Assembly: GCA_963422505.1 (NCBI GenBank)
Contig: OY730197.1
Location: 83,461,178 to 83,525,177, forward strand
Reading direction: 5' to 3'
Length of the DNA: 64,000 nucleotides
Source of the DNA: Pseudognaphalium luteoalbum
Taxonomy: Eukaryota; Streptophyta; Magnoliopsida; Asterales; Asteraceae
This document shows, piece after piece, positions 23,101 to 34,189 of the stretch (position 1 is its first letter; each line of letters starts with the position of its first letter). A program made the translations under genes and the position numbers. The notes under the pieces are model-generated. The model did no database searches, was not told where the DNA came from, and worked only from the letters and a program-made list of their open reading frames with translations.

Positions 23101-23630
23101 ACCTAGAACTAACCCATTTTTGGTTATGAAATTCATCTTTCTCCAGTTCAGATGTGTCATTCTCCTATGCCATAATAATGCGTCTGCTTCTGAGGCCTTG
23201 GATAATAAACATGTAGACACCATTGAAGAGTTAGAAACACCCATGTTTATAGCATAGATGTCCTTCTTCCTTGGTGCCCTCATCAATATCCACTCTTCAG
23301 GAATTGTGAAGCCTGGCTTCAGAACTAAAGCCCCCTTTTCATTAAAATGAACTGGATGACCTTTATCGCAGACTTGGGAAACACTCACTAGGTTGTGTGT
23401 TAGTTCTTCAACATAATTTACATCCTCTAGAGTCAAAGTTCCATTTGAAACTTTTCCTTTTCCCGTAATAACTCCTCATTTGTCTCCTGCAAAATTAACT
23501 TTTTGCTTGAAACCTTCTTTGAAGTCCTTTAGTAGACTTCATTCTCCAGTCATGTGCCTTGAGCATCCACTGTCTACATACCACCAGCTATCCTTGTTTA
23601 TAGTAGGCTCCTGCACACAACACAAAACAC
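20168..23630 (-). pseudogene. Copia-1 pol: integrase, reverse transcriptase, RNase H
   Basis: Reading leftward from about 23436: the GAG-pre-integrase zinc finger (LWHRRMTHLNW, then CVSCMKGKQ), the integrase core (MDLFGPIS, VTDDYSRFSW, IRSDNGTEFKN and an Asn-Gly-Val-Ala-Glu block), reverse transcriptase (WVFKCKRDDRG, then the catalytic YVDDIIFGSSDE near 21110) and RNase H (YTDSDYGGCNQNRKST, then AISICEAEYVAAD). Ends with KAFDRAIFEMLVQLEGM. Stops or frame changes fall near 20920, 21145, 21657, 22310 and 22800, so the protein is not made. The C-terminal order matches SIRE-lineage copia elements. Confidence 0.93.
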
Positions 23631-23632
23631 AA

Positions 23633-26441
23633 TCAGTTGTCAAGAGGGACCCAAGCCATTATGGTCTTGGTTTGTCCCTTATCATCAACAAACTGAAACT
23701 CTTTAAAATAACCATTCTTCCCATCAGGAGATTTGGTTACTTTCGAAGATGCTTGAGTTTGTGGACGATCAGCCTTAAGAGGTGAATTTGAGGAGAACCT
23801 CCTAGGCACTGAATTAAGAGTTCTATTATTATAATTATAATTAAACTCATGTGTTCGTGAAGTAGAACCACTCTCATAATGACTGTGATTTCTACTTTGA
23901 GTTCTAAACCTTGACGGTGTCATATCCCTAGGCTTATTAGAAAAATTGTCACTTAGAGTATATGGCCGTTTAGGTTTAGGTGGGGAGACACTATGATTAC
24001 CATCTCTTTTAAGAATGTTAACAGGTTTATTACCTAACTTTGGTTTGGTATCTAACCTATCCACATTCAAACTAGAGTCAGTCGGTGTCTTTTCATCAAT
24101 CACAAGCTTATGTGATGCTTCCAGTTTCTTATTTGGACAACAAGAAGCTACGTGTCCCTTTTGGTGACACTTGAAACATGACATCTACTTTCGTGATTTA
24201 TTAACTTTTGCTTTCTCATTTGGAGTCTTAGGCACTAAAGATTCAAGTGTTTGTTCCTTATTAACCTTATCATCAGTCTTAGTATCATTAATCACTCCAC
24301 CCGATACAAATTGTATTTTGGTGAGAGGTGAAATCTTACTATTATCTGATGACAGATTCTTAACAACATTCTTCTACGCCTTAGATTTATTAGACTTATT
24401 AGCTACTATAACTTCAGAATTAGCATCAACCATTTCAGAATCTTCAGGAATAGGAGTGTAATTGGCATTAAAAGGAGGGGCTACATCATTGTATCCTATC
24501 CCAGTCTTGTCCTTTACACTACGTTGAACATCAAGCATTTTATCCATTTCAATAGTTCTATAAGATTCAAGCTTACAGTTTGGCTCAACAAACTTCAAAT
24601 TAAGGTTTGCTATTTCATGATCCTTACTAGCAATTGTTTCATTTAAGTCTTTAATGTTCATGTAGAGACCATCTATGATAACTGAATTTTCATTTATGGT
24701 ATCTCTAAGAGCTTTTCTATCAGAAGTATCAGACTTAATCTTATCTTTTAAGGCCTGTTTATCATCACTTAATCTACCCACATCCATATGGGCTTGGTCA
24801 AGTTCAGATCTAACAGTCTTATGAGATTCTATATCCACATTCAATTGGGATAACAAATTTCTATTTGAAACAGTTAACATACTAATCTGAGATTGTAAAT
24901 CAGTAACTAAATAACAGATATCAGCAAGAGTAAGAATATCAAGACATACCCTTTTCTTATCTGTTTGAACTTCAGCCATGTGTGCCACAAACTCCTCTGG
25001 ACTCATTTCTTGAGTTGAATCCATATACAGCACATCATCATCACATGCTTTCAATTCAAACGCAGGCACCTCTACTTGTTGTTCTACATCAGTAGGCATG
25101 TAGGACATTGTATCAGCAGTTCTCTCTTGATCATCAATCTCAGCCATCAAAGCTTCTTCAGACTGAGCTTTCCAATCATAAGAGCCATCTAACTGCTTTA
25201 CAACCAAGGCTTTGGAAGCAAGAGTACTCCCCGAACCTTGTTTTCCATTAGTTTCTACCTTAGGTCTTTGGCATTCACGAGCAAAGCGTCCATAACCTTG
25301 ACAGTTAAAACACTTGATCTTGGTTTTATCAAACCCTAATCTGTTGCCAACAACCTTTCTTCCTGTCCTCTTTAAGAAATTCTTAACTCTCCTTGATAAC
25401 AAAGCAAGTTGATCATGGAGATCTATTTCTTTAAGATAATCAGGATCTACCTGATCATAATCTTCATCAAAGAGAATCGGATCATTGATTTTACAATCAA
25501 TATAATTCTCATACGAAGCAACAAAGGAAGCAAGAACAGACAGTTGATGTTCAGCAGATTTCACACTCATAGGCATCTTCTGATGCTCTTGAGGTGAATT
25601 CTCAGTACCTTTTTCCTTTTGCTTCACTACCAGATGAGGAAAGAAAACACATACCCATAGTTATCATTTCACCAGTATCACCAACTAACAATGTAGTGGT
25701 CGAACTGGAGGACGCGGTCGAAAGATTTGTCTTACCATGATATAACCCAGGGTTCTGAACCTGATCAAAATCGGTATCTCTTGACTTTTTGGTGAAATCA
25801 TTACCTTTAAGCTTGTCAATAACCTGCTCTAAGGTCATGGTAGCATATCTTGTTTCATTATCCTTAAGCATAACACCATGCATTTCCCACTTAGAAGGCA
25901 AACCCTTAATAAATTTGTCGGTTTTCTCTAATTCTTCTACAGTATTCTCATGGTTTTCTAGCTCACTCAGTAGATGGTAGAAACGGGTAACATAGGCATC
26001 AAGATCTTCTCCCTTCAAAGCTTTAAACTGCTTCTTGAGAAGATTCTTCTTGCCAGCTTTCACTTGTGGACTACCTTCACCTCTTTTCTCAAGAGCTTCC
26101 CAGAGCTCTTTAGCAGTGTGAAAAGATTTCAGCTGATGATTGATCTCTTTAGGAAGACACATCTTAATACAAGAATGAGCTTTGTTCTCTGCTTTGTAGT
26201 CCTCCTTTTGTTGATCAGTCATATTCTGATAAGTAATCACCACAGTGGCATTTTGATCAGATTTAGTAGGTGCAGTGTATCCAGTTTTGATACACATCCA
26301 GATTGAGAGATCATGGAATCTACAGTAAGATTCAAATCTATCTCTCCAACTGTAGTAATCTTCAAGTCTTAACAATTTAGGTGGAACATTAGATTTTCCA
26401 ACCTCGTGTTCCATCTCAATCATTTTACTTAAATCGGACAT
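23633..26441 (-). pseudogene. Copia-1 gag and protease region, frameshifted
   Basis: The likely start is the ATG at 26441 (MSDLSKMIEMEHEVG). A UBN2-like capsid domain follows (YYSWRDRFESY, HTAKELWEALEKR, LLKKQFKALKGEDLDAYVTRF, FIKGLPSKWE). The frame changes near 25610, then a long coiled-coil-rich part has a zinc knuckle in which the His is replaced by Arg (CFNCQGYGRFAREC). A second knuckle, CFKCHQKGHVASCC, is intact near 24150. Copia-2 keeps His at the first site, so the change is a lesion here. Confidence 0.9.
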
Positions 26442-26457
26442 CTTTAAAAATTCAGAC

Positions 26458-26765
26458 TGTTCTTGCGAATTCAGATGAAACTCAATTCGCAACTCAGCTC
26501 AATTCGCAATCTCAGCTGGATTCACAAACTTCAGTTCGCCAATCTCAGTTTGGATCGCAACAGATGTCAACTCGCAAGTGATCTCGTTTCGCAAGTGGTC
26601 TCGATTCGCAGCTTGGTTCAACTCGCACAACTGAGTTCAGTTCGCAAGTTCAACTCGGTTCGCAGCTTGGTTCAACTCGCCAAACTGGGTTCAGTTCGCA
26701 AGTTCAACTCGGTTCGCAGACGTAGCTGAAACCCTAATCTCAACTCGCGAAACGGCTGAAAAACC
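26458..26765 (-). repeat. YTCGCAR word array in the Copia-1 leader
   Basis: About sixteen copies of CTCGCAA, TTCGCAG, TTCGCAA and close variants lie in 300 bp between the gag start and the primer binding site. On the sense strand they read YTGCGAR. The same word is present in the LTRs of this family and before the second gene of Copia-2. Confidence 0.85.
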
Positions 26766-26944
26766 CCGAAAATGAAATTTTTTACTATTTTTACGATTGA
26801 AACTAGAAATTTCGTTCGTAAACAAACCCTAAATCGTCCAGAGAATGATTTTGATTGTTAATATGTACTAATGAACGTAAAAACAACCCGAAATCAAACG
26901 CAATGATCGCGAAAACTCCAAACTTACTCGTATTTAGCCCGAAA

Positions 26945-26956
26945 GCTCTGATACCA
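26945..26956 (-). other. Primer binding site (initiator tRNA-Met)
   Basis: The minus strand reads TGGTATCAGAGC, the classical plant Ty1/copia primer site, two bases inside the 5' LTR. It fixes the element orientation. Confidence 0.93.
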
Positions 26957-26958
26957 GA

Positions 26959-27503
26959 TGTAAGTCCCTAGTTCTAGGTGCGGAATCCCTTAATATGTCG
27001 TTATCTTACTATAACGAATAAGTTTGCATTTAGGTTAACTAATACTTAGCTTTAAACGATTAAACGTCAAAGCCTAGCCTTTAGTAATTACGTTTTCTCT
27101 GGATTACTGAGTTCGCAGGTTGCAGAAAATCGAATGGCAAAAGTTATCTTTAATTCAAACCGAATCAAATATATATACCGAGTTCACCTCGTAGGTCATG
27201 GGCCTGCAAGTTCAACTCAACTCGCAGCCCAAGCCCAGCTTGGCTTCGGTTCGCAATACTTATTGTATTGCGAGTTCAGATCTCATCTTGCATCGCAATG
27301 CCTTGCGACTTGAGATCTCGACTCGCTATACATGTTTATTTCATTTTCGATATTCGTCTAACACTTTAATATACTAATATATTTAACGAATATTAATAAC
27401 AAAACAAATATTCATTTACAAATCTAAACCAATATACAAACGTGATAAAATTACACTAGTCATATCACAAGCTAGATCTGTTGTCACAAACTATGTCTCA
27501 ACA
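26959..27503 (-). repeat. 5' LTR of Copia-1
   Basis: 545 bp with the same ends as the 3' LTR. On the sense (minus) strand a TCGCA-word cluster (27330 down to 27185) lies just upstream of a TATA-like GTATATATATTTG near 27178-27165, so this is the probable promoter. Small indels separate it from the left LTR, which argues against a very recent insertion. Confidence 0.92.
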
Positions 27504-27666
27504 GATTCTAAATATGTAACTTTTATAATTTGTAGACATACGGTTTGTGAGATATTTAACTTTAAAAAAAAGGTGAAAATGGGTATTTGAAATGGAGAAA
27601 TCCTATTGGTTTCTCCGTTCTCCCTTTTTTTACCATTCTTTTTTGAACTTTTCTCATACTAGCTAT

Positions 27667-28015
27667 TGGCATGAGCAAAAAAAAATGGTTTTTAAACCCT
27701 ACCCGAGTTAAACTCGAAAACCCGACCCGTTCAAACCCGGTTTGACCCTACCCGGTTTGGGTTTTGTGAGTACCCGCCAGGTACATAAACCGGGTTGAGT
27801 TTTAAGAATTCAAAATCGGGTTGAAAATGGGTCAGGTTGGAAAACTGGTCAAAACCCTGGTTGAAAACGGGTAAAAACCGGTTTTAACCCGGTTGAATTA
27901 TTTAAAAAACCCAGGTGGAGTTGGTCAAAATCCGGTTCACCTTTGTTGACTAAAAACCGGGTCGGGTTTCTGGGTCGGGTCGGGTTGGACTAAACCCGAT
28001 TTTTGTTCACCTCTG
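27667..28015. mobile_element. hAT-like MITE with 8-9-bp target duplication
   Basis: A 349-bp non-coding element starting TGGCATGAGCAAAAA and ending TTTTTGTTCACCTCTG, flanked by ACTAGCTAT at 27658-27666 and 28016-28024. The interior is filled with ACCCGGTT, CGGGTT and GGGTCGGG words. Confidence 0.8.
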
Positions 28016-28024
28016 ACTAGCTAT

Positions 28025-29108
28025 ATACAAGGCATGCGTTTTACAATGTCATGTCACGATATGATGAATAATATCTTTATTTCGAACCAACATAACGTAT
28101 CACCTAGCAAAAAAATTGCAGCAAGTAGTTTCCTGAACCCAAATGTAAAACATTTTTTTTATAATTAACATTTTTTTTTTATAATTATTTGGTTAAGTAC
28201 TTTTGATCTTAACCCTAAGATAAGAAATGATTGGTGGTTCGCGTTTTATTTGTGTTGTTTGTTAAAACCATTAGCTTCGATATGTCAAACAATAGTTTTT
28301 GTTTCATTACAATAACTAGGTGAAGGACCTGTGACAACGCGGGTTTTTACATTTGATTTTGTAAATATTTTTTTCATTTATAAGATATTGTGTATTATAT
28401 TTTTATTTAAAATTTGAGAATACTTTATAAGTACATTTAGATGGGTGACAAAAATGATGTAATTTGTTATATATAAAAAAGATTTTTTAAAATTATTTTC
28501 ATATGCAAAAATTCATATAGTTTGAGATGGTATGAGAATCAATGTTACAATTTATTGTCATATATAAAGTTAGACGTTGTATGTATATTATCACTTATAT
28601 CACTTCTGGGATCCAATCGTATGTTGTAATTTTGTAATGTAAGTATGAATTAAATTAGGTTTGACTTAACAGAAAATTATTTTATAATTGCACATTAGAT
28701 AATCAGATCAGGTTAACTAACAAAATACAAAGTATATAATCACGAACTCCCAAAAAAAAATTATATAACTCACGGAATATGTACATGCAATTACAATATA
28801 TTATATAGATTGATTCACAAGTACAAATAAACCGTTTATGATGTCATTTAACTTCACACATTCCTTCTCTTTTAATTTGACCAAAAGTAAACATAGACCA
28901 TTTAGCGATATATTTGGGGGTGGCAAGAGGAAATTGTTAAAATTCACTCCATGACAGATCATGGAACCTGAAAGAACACATGTAAACTATAATGTAACCC
29001 AATTAGTCCAACAAAATTATGAAAACTTAATATTCATATTCAATACATATTGTGCAACAAAAAAAGGTTTGTGAAGTTAGAATATGCAAAGAGATAAAAA
29101 TTTTATTA
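28025..29108. other. No gene seen; AT-rich intergenic
   Basis: AT-rich sequence with homopolymer runs. A short GC-containing piece near 28330-28350 (GTGACAACGCGGGTTTTTAC) looks like the edge of a dispersed repeat, but no boundary could be set. Confidence 0.5.
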
Positions 29109-29303
29109 CTCCCTCCGTCCCATTACAAATGTCCACTTTGACTTTGCACGTAGTTTTAGGATTCTCCAATATCTACACTTTTCACCAATCAAATACTATA
29201 TCCATCCACTAAAGTTTTTTTTGATTGGTTAAATATCAAAGTGGACACTTATAATGGGACATCCCAAAATAGTAACGTGGACATTTCAAATGGACGGAGG
29301 GAG
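29109..29303. mobile_element. Stowaway-type MITE
   Basis: Begins CTCCCTCCGTCCCATT and ends GGACGGAGGGAG, with TA on both sides (29107-29108 and 29304-29305). It is 195 bp. The interior GTGGACACTTATAATGGGAC is shared with the truncated element at the window's right edge. Confidence 0.92.
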
Positions 29304-30390
29304 TATACTATAACACACTATACAATACACCTCATGAGCTACCACACTCATTATACAATTAATACTATATATTTACATCTTTCATTGCTTCAGAGAACAA
29401 CGCTATCCTATAACTTCAATTTTGCGTAGCCATCAACCTAAACATCAACCTAAACATTAAGAAAGGCAGTTGAACACTTATATCCAAACTTTTTATACAC
29501 ACTTTACATATATACAATTTGGTATCATCCAAAACTGAGAATCGTGTTCTTGTGATATATGCTAGGATGCGACAATCATAGGTACCACACAAACTATATT
29601 ATAACAACTTATTACACGTTCACCACCAATTAATAGACACTTTACTTGATTCAGTATCTGCTAATCCACGTTAATTGATAGACCTTAAAAATATAACTAA
29701 AGGTGGCAATTTCAACCCATTCATGTATGAAAAGAGGTAATACAACAAATAAATCGAATAACTAAGATCCAAATACAATAAAGGAATAACCGAAGGCCTA
29801 ACAAAATAAAACCTGGATAGTAGAAGTCAAGGTATGCCGTATACACAACCTGTGTAAGACAACAAAAAATGCAGCTAGTGTAGCTAGTGGTTCAAAGTAA
29901 TCGTATATATATACATATATCCACTTTACCCTAATAATCAAAAGAAATAAAAAAAACATCACGAAACATGAATTATGAAGCAAATTCTAGCAAGTAAAAC
30001 TCATATTTCAAATTTCATCAAGTAAGCATAAAGAAGAGAATAGTACACTCATTATTGCAACACCATATGCAAACCCAATTATATTATAGAAAGAATAGGT
30101 CATTATAATTTACTGGTCTAATCATTGAACATTCAGCATAAATTAGTAACAAAAGTGAAATTCTGTTAATAACAACCACATTAGAAAAGAACATGGGCAA
30201 AAATATAGAACATAACACTAAAAATGAATACCTCGGAGGAGTAGGGGATTTGGACGACTTTTGTAAGTAAACTGCAAGAAGCACCAAAGTCTCATTCAAG
30301 AACCATGTATGTCGTGAGAATCAGATTAAGTAGAATCTACCTGATAGGAAAAAACAAAAACAGTTAAACTGAAAAGTGAAAAACACTAAC

Positions 30391-30560
30391 CTTGAATCCA
30401 ATAACGATGGGCAAAATTAACTCAGAATCCATGGTTCAACTGAACTCACGATTAATTTGCGAAAAAATAACAGAATTTAATTAGCGGAGGAAATACAGAT
30501 TCACGAATCAAAGTAATAAGACGGAGATCGATGATTGTTGCAGGGGTTGTTTTAGAACAA
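30391..30560 (-). CDS. Possible first exon of an unknown gene
   Basis: On the minus strand a leader-like stretch precedes an ATG in good context (AACCATGGATTC) at 30433. The coding piece MDSELILPIVIGFK runs to a splice-donor-like AAG/GTTAGT at about 30391. Two downstream acceptors are possible (near 30342 and 30253), but each soon meets a stop in the continuing phase. I do not recognise the product. It could be a real gene with small exons, a decayed gene or chance. Confidence 0.25.
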
Positions 30561-30649
30561 AATAGGGTTTGATGAGTAGAAAATTGAGATGATGAATAAA
30601 TAGGGTTCATGATGTACGGTCGGTTTTCAGGATTTAACATTTAACATTT

Positions 30650-32380
30650 TTATTATAATGGACTTAAACAAAATAAAAGATTTGTAAATAATTAATAGGG
30701 TGTTTAGTGTAACTATTTTAAACCAATCTAAACCATTGATCTTTAATTTGGAAGTTTAATCAAGGGTTCAAACTTCTTAATGATATTCTGTTTTATATAT
30801 ATATAAAGATGTATTAAACGATGTGTATCTATTATTCTAGTAAATGGTTTTAACTTGGACGCATCTTTATTAAATGTAGATATTGAATATCTAAGATGTT
30901 AATCAAATTCGCATCTAACATCCTAACTTATAACCTATAAACTAATGTCGTGATACTGGTTTTGATGACATGACGATGTTGTATAATTAAAATAAGGTGG
31001 CAACATCTCTGCTAGCTTGTTAGACCGCTGGCAATTGTATTTCAGCTCGATCATCAACGAGCTTCGGCCAACTGAAGCCATTGGCACGACCACTTTAGTT
31101 AGTTGAGCTTCGTTATCGGTGAAGAGAAGTGGAATTGGGGCATGTGCTACTTTTTGTTTATTTAACGTGAGGTCTGAAAAATTGAGTGATGTGCTATTAT
31201 TGGTAGTGTTCAAGTTGTGTGTCAGTTTTAAAAAGTATTGATATGATGCTTACATGGCACAATCTGATTTGCATCTCTGCTGAGAGTAGTGTTAGATACA
31301 AAAGAAATTTATTACATATACAACAACAATAATTGAAAGTCTATTACTCACAACAAATATCGTTTTAGTTGGTTATATAGAATGGTGATAAATCCACGAT
31401 TTAATGCATTTTCTTAGCAGTTGACTATTCGATATGTAGCTAAATTTTGTTACACAAGATTTCCTGAAAACCTCGTAATTAACCATTACAACCATATTTA
31501 CCATCAATTATAGCATGTATAAAACCGTAATTTTTTTCAAAAAATTTGTAGAGGATTTAGGTATGAACCTGGTACATAGAATATGAAAGGTTGAGAATGA
31601 ACTTGGGCTTATCCATTATCATATCCAATTGAAACTGCATCCACAAATTAACCTATCAAAGGACCCATTTCAAGGAAATGGCTTAGATATTTTAGTAAAG
31701 AGACATGATATTATTTACAAGTACTATTTAGTGCAATTTTTTGTATAAATATTAAATTTTACACACTTCATTTATCTACTTAAATTATAATTTAATATGT
31801 CATATTTCAAATAGGATTATGATGTCACAAGTTTATGTATGAAAATATCTAGGTAGAACCATTTATACAAGGTGTGTTAATTAGAGGTAACTTAATCATT
31901 AAAATGCCTTATCAACTTATTATTGCATAATGTGTATCATCAATATATAATACATTTGATTTCATGGTTGATAGTGTGAAATCCTACAATTAATAATAAG
32001 TTTAATCTTTTTGGTGAGTTCCAAACACATTTCTAGTTTATAATTCAAATGTTTGATGACATTAATAAACCATGGATAGTGTGTTTAAATATGGGACATT
32101 ATTAAAACATACACATTGCATTGTAACAAACATACGAATGATGGAACATAAACATGTTTCATACAAAAATATAATACATTTAAAGACAAATGATTATTTT
32201 ATATATGATATCTTTTATCCACCTCATAGAATCCGGGAACAAACAACAGAATGAACAGAAATTCATGAAATTGACAATTGAAAAACAAATTAAAGAAGCT
32301 AGAACCCTAAACATTCAAACGAACCCGCCCGGCCCATTATATGGGGGTTAGGTTAGATCGAAAAATTTATCGGTACTTGC
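30650..32380. other. No gene seen; AT-rich, includes rbcS 3' flank
   Basis: AT-rich sequence without convincing coding or transposon signals. The part just below 32381 is the presumed 3' UTR of rbcS. Confidence 0.5.
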
Positions 32381-33459
32381 TTAGTAGCCGGCGGGTTTGG
32401 AGACGATGAAACTGATGCACTGCACTTGACGCACGTTGTCGAATCCGATGACACGGATGAAGGCCTGTGGGTACTCCTTCTTGCACTCAGCAACCTCAGC
32501 CAACACCTGGGCGGAGTCAGTGCACCCGAACATAGGCAACTTCCACATTGTCCAGTATCTTCCGTCATAGTACCCGGGGGTGTTACCGTGCTCACGGTAC
32601 ACGAAACCGTGCTATAAAAGTACATAAATATATATGTTATCCAAAAGAATAAGAATCCAATTCAACAATTCAATTAACTGTTTATGTGTTGGAGTTTAAA
32701 AATCTTACTAGCCAATAAAGGGCATTTTTGAAAGGAACTCATTAATTGTTTATGCATTATTGATTAATAGCTATATATCCTACTGTCCTAACAATTCAAT
32801 TCAATATTTGATAACAAGATATAACTTAATATTAAATCTATAGTTGTTAAATTTATCCTAACAATCTACATTTGTACCAAGGAATGATATGCATAAGAAT
32901 GTATCTAGATTTCTCAATTTGAACTATATGAAACTCGAAATGTGTTTTAAGATTAAATCATATTGCACATCTTTTAAGGAATTGTGTAAAAGATAGGAAT
33001 AGACCTCCAACTCGAATTCCAAACAGGGAACCCATTTGTTGCGGAGCAAGTAGTCGACTTCCTTAGCCAAAGCGGCATCGGATAGAGGTGGTAGGTATGA
33101 AAGGGTCTCGAACTTCTTCAAACCCAATGGTGGCCACACCTAAACATACATAAAAAAACAAAAAATTTATTAATATCTAAAAAAACGCTTAATTGTTCTG
33201 TTTCATAAAACAGAGCAATTAAATATGATAACTGTTCGGCTTTACTAAAGCCGAACAATTATGTTATATATATATGTTATCTTTATACCTTCATGCATTG
33301 CACTCTTCCACCGTTGGAGGGAAGGGTGGAGAAGTCGTTGGACTTCTTGGTGACGGGGAAGGTGTTGGCCTTGAGACCGGTGAAAGGAGCGACCAAGCTC
33401 GCTTGAGCGGAGGCGGTCCTGGTGACGGTTGCGACGGCTGAGGAGGAGATGGAAGCCAT
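32381..33459 (-). CDS. rbcS: RuBisCO small subunit precursor, three exons
   Basis: Encodes the nuclear small subunit of ribulose-1,5-bisphosphate carboxylase/oxygenase, imported into chloroplasts to assemble the L8S8 holoenzyme for CO2 fixation. Exons on the minus strand: 33459-33289, 33139-33005 and 32611-32381. Both introns are GT-AG, in phase 0. The product is 178 residues. Residues 1-55 form a Ser/Thr/Ala-rich transit peptide ending GGRVQC, followed by the mature start MKVWPPLGLKKFETLSYLPP. Conserved blocks are LAKEVDYLLRNKWVPCLEFE, HGFVYREHGNTPGYYDGRYW, TMWKLPMFGCTD and GFDNVRQVQCISFIVSKPAG. The intron positions match those usual for dicot rbcS. The frame is intact and the promoter is typical, so the gene is probably active and light-induced. 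Confidence 0.97.
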
Positions 33460-33735
33460 TTTAGTTCTTTTTGGTTTGAAGATTAGCCTTTGCAAATCCG
33501 ATGAGTAACTTTATTGTTGATAGCTCTATATATAATGGTTGGTTACATGAGCAAATTGGTTTGCAACTTGCGATCCAACGGACAGAAACAAATCAAGATT
33601 AACGTCTAGTGATTGTGGCCGTTGGATGTTGTGGCTCATACATAGTGTCCACATAATTGCAGCGCCTTATCATTAAACAACCAGAAATTGTAAGACACGT
33701 GTCGAGTGTACATTGCTCAAGTAATCTTATCTCAT
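33460..33735 (-). promoter_or_regulatory. rbcS promoter with I-box / G-box / I-box module
   Basis: Reading upstream from the ATG: TATATATAG (33526-33534), CCAAT (33555-33559), the I-box GATAAG (33666-33671), the G-box CACGTG inside GACACGTGTC (33696-33701) and a second I-box GATAAG (33726-33731). This cluster is the known light-responsive arrangement of rbcS genes. The implied leader is about 40 nt. Confidence 0.85.
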
Positions 33736-34189
33736 CTTGTGAAAGGAGAGGTAGACATCGACTGAGGGTGAATGTAATTATGTTTTTATTTTTTATTTTT
33801 TTTAAAATGCCTACTTAGAATTATTCCTACTTCCAAGTTAAGACTTAATTTTGCACATAACCGGAATAACTATAACAAAGTTTAAGTTCAATTTAAAAGC
33901 TAGACAGTAGAATAATAATGACATAGGAGAATAATGTTAGTCTCAATAAGGCATGAAAACATTTGTAATGGGGTGAATAAAAGTTTCTTTTGTATGCTTA
34001 ATATTTTATGAACAATGCAACTTTTAACTTTATTTTGTATTGATTTCAATCACAAAATTATATATTTTGTTTGCGGAAAGAATAAGATGTGTAATTTGAG
34101 AACATATCACCTCTCAATATCAATTAACAAACTCTTAGAAATAGTAAATTGTTTGTATTTTCTTAAGTGACATTCTTTGTCTTAATAAA

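Larger units (their letters stand above)
18655..27503 (-). mobile_element. Complete Ty1/copia element, SIRE-like (Copia-1)
   Basis: An 8849-bp minus-strand element with LTRs at 18655-19220 and 26959-27503, TG...CA ends and the target duplication GATTC (18650-18654 and 27504-27508). The primer site next to the right LTR matches initiator tRNA-Met. Gag and pol follow in copia order (protease, integrase, RT, RNase H). Compared with Copia-2, the second gene between pol and the 3' LTR is absent. Homology to the Copia-2 post-pol region resumes at about 19245. The coding region has many stops and frame breaks. Confidence 0.95.
15250..27657. mobile_element. Long-armed foldback element split by two retroelements
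   Basis: The left arm (15250-15490) has GGGAGAACCAATAGGATT and CTTCGATTAGAGATGTCATA. The right arm is in three pieces (16055-16081, 18605-18654 and 27504-27657) and carries the inverted counterparts, for example CCTATTGGTTTCTCCGTTCT. LTR-A and Copia-1 interrupt it. Removing both leaves an element of about 1 kb with no coding capacity. Exact ends and a target duplication could not be fixed. Confidence 0.65.
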
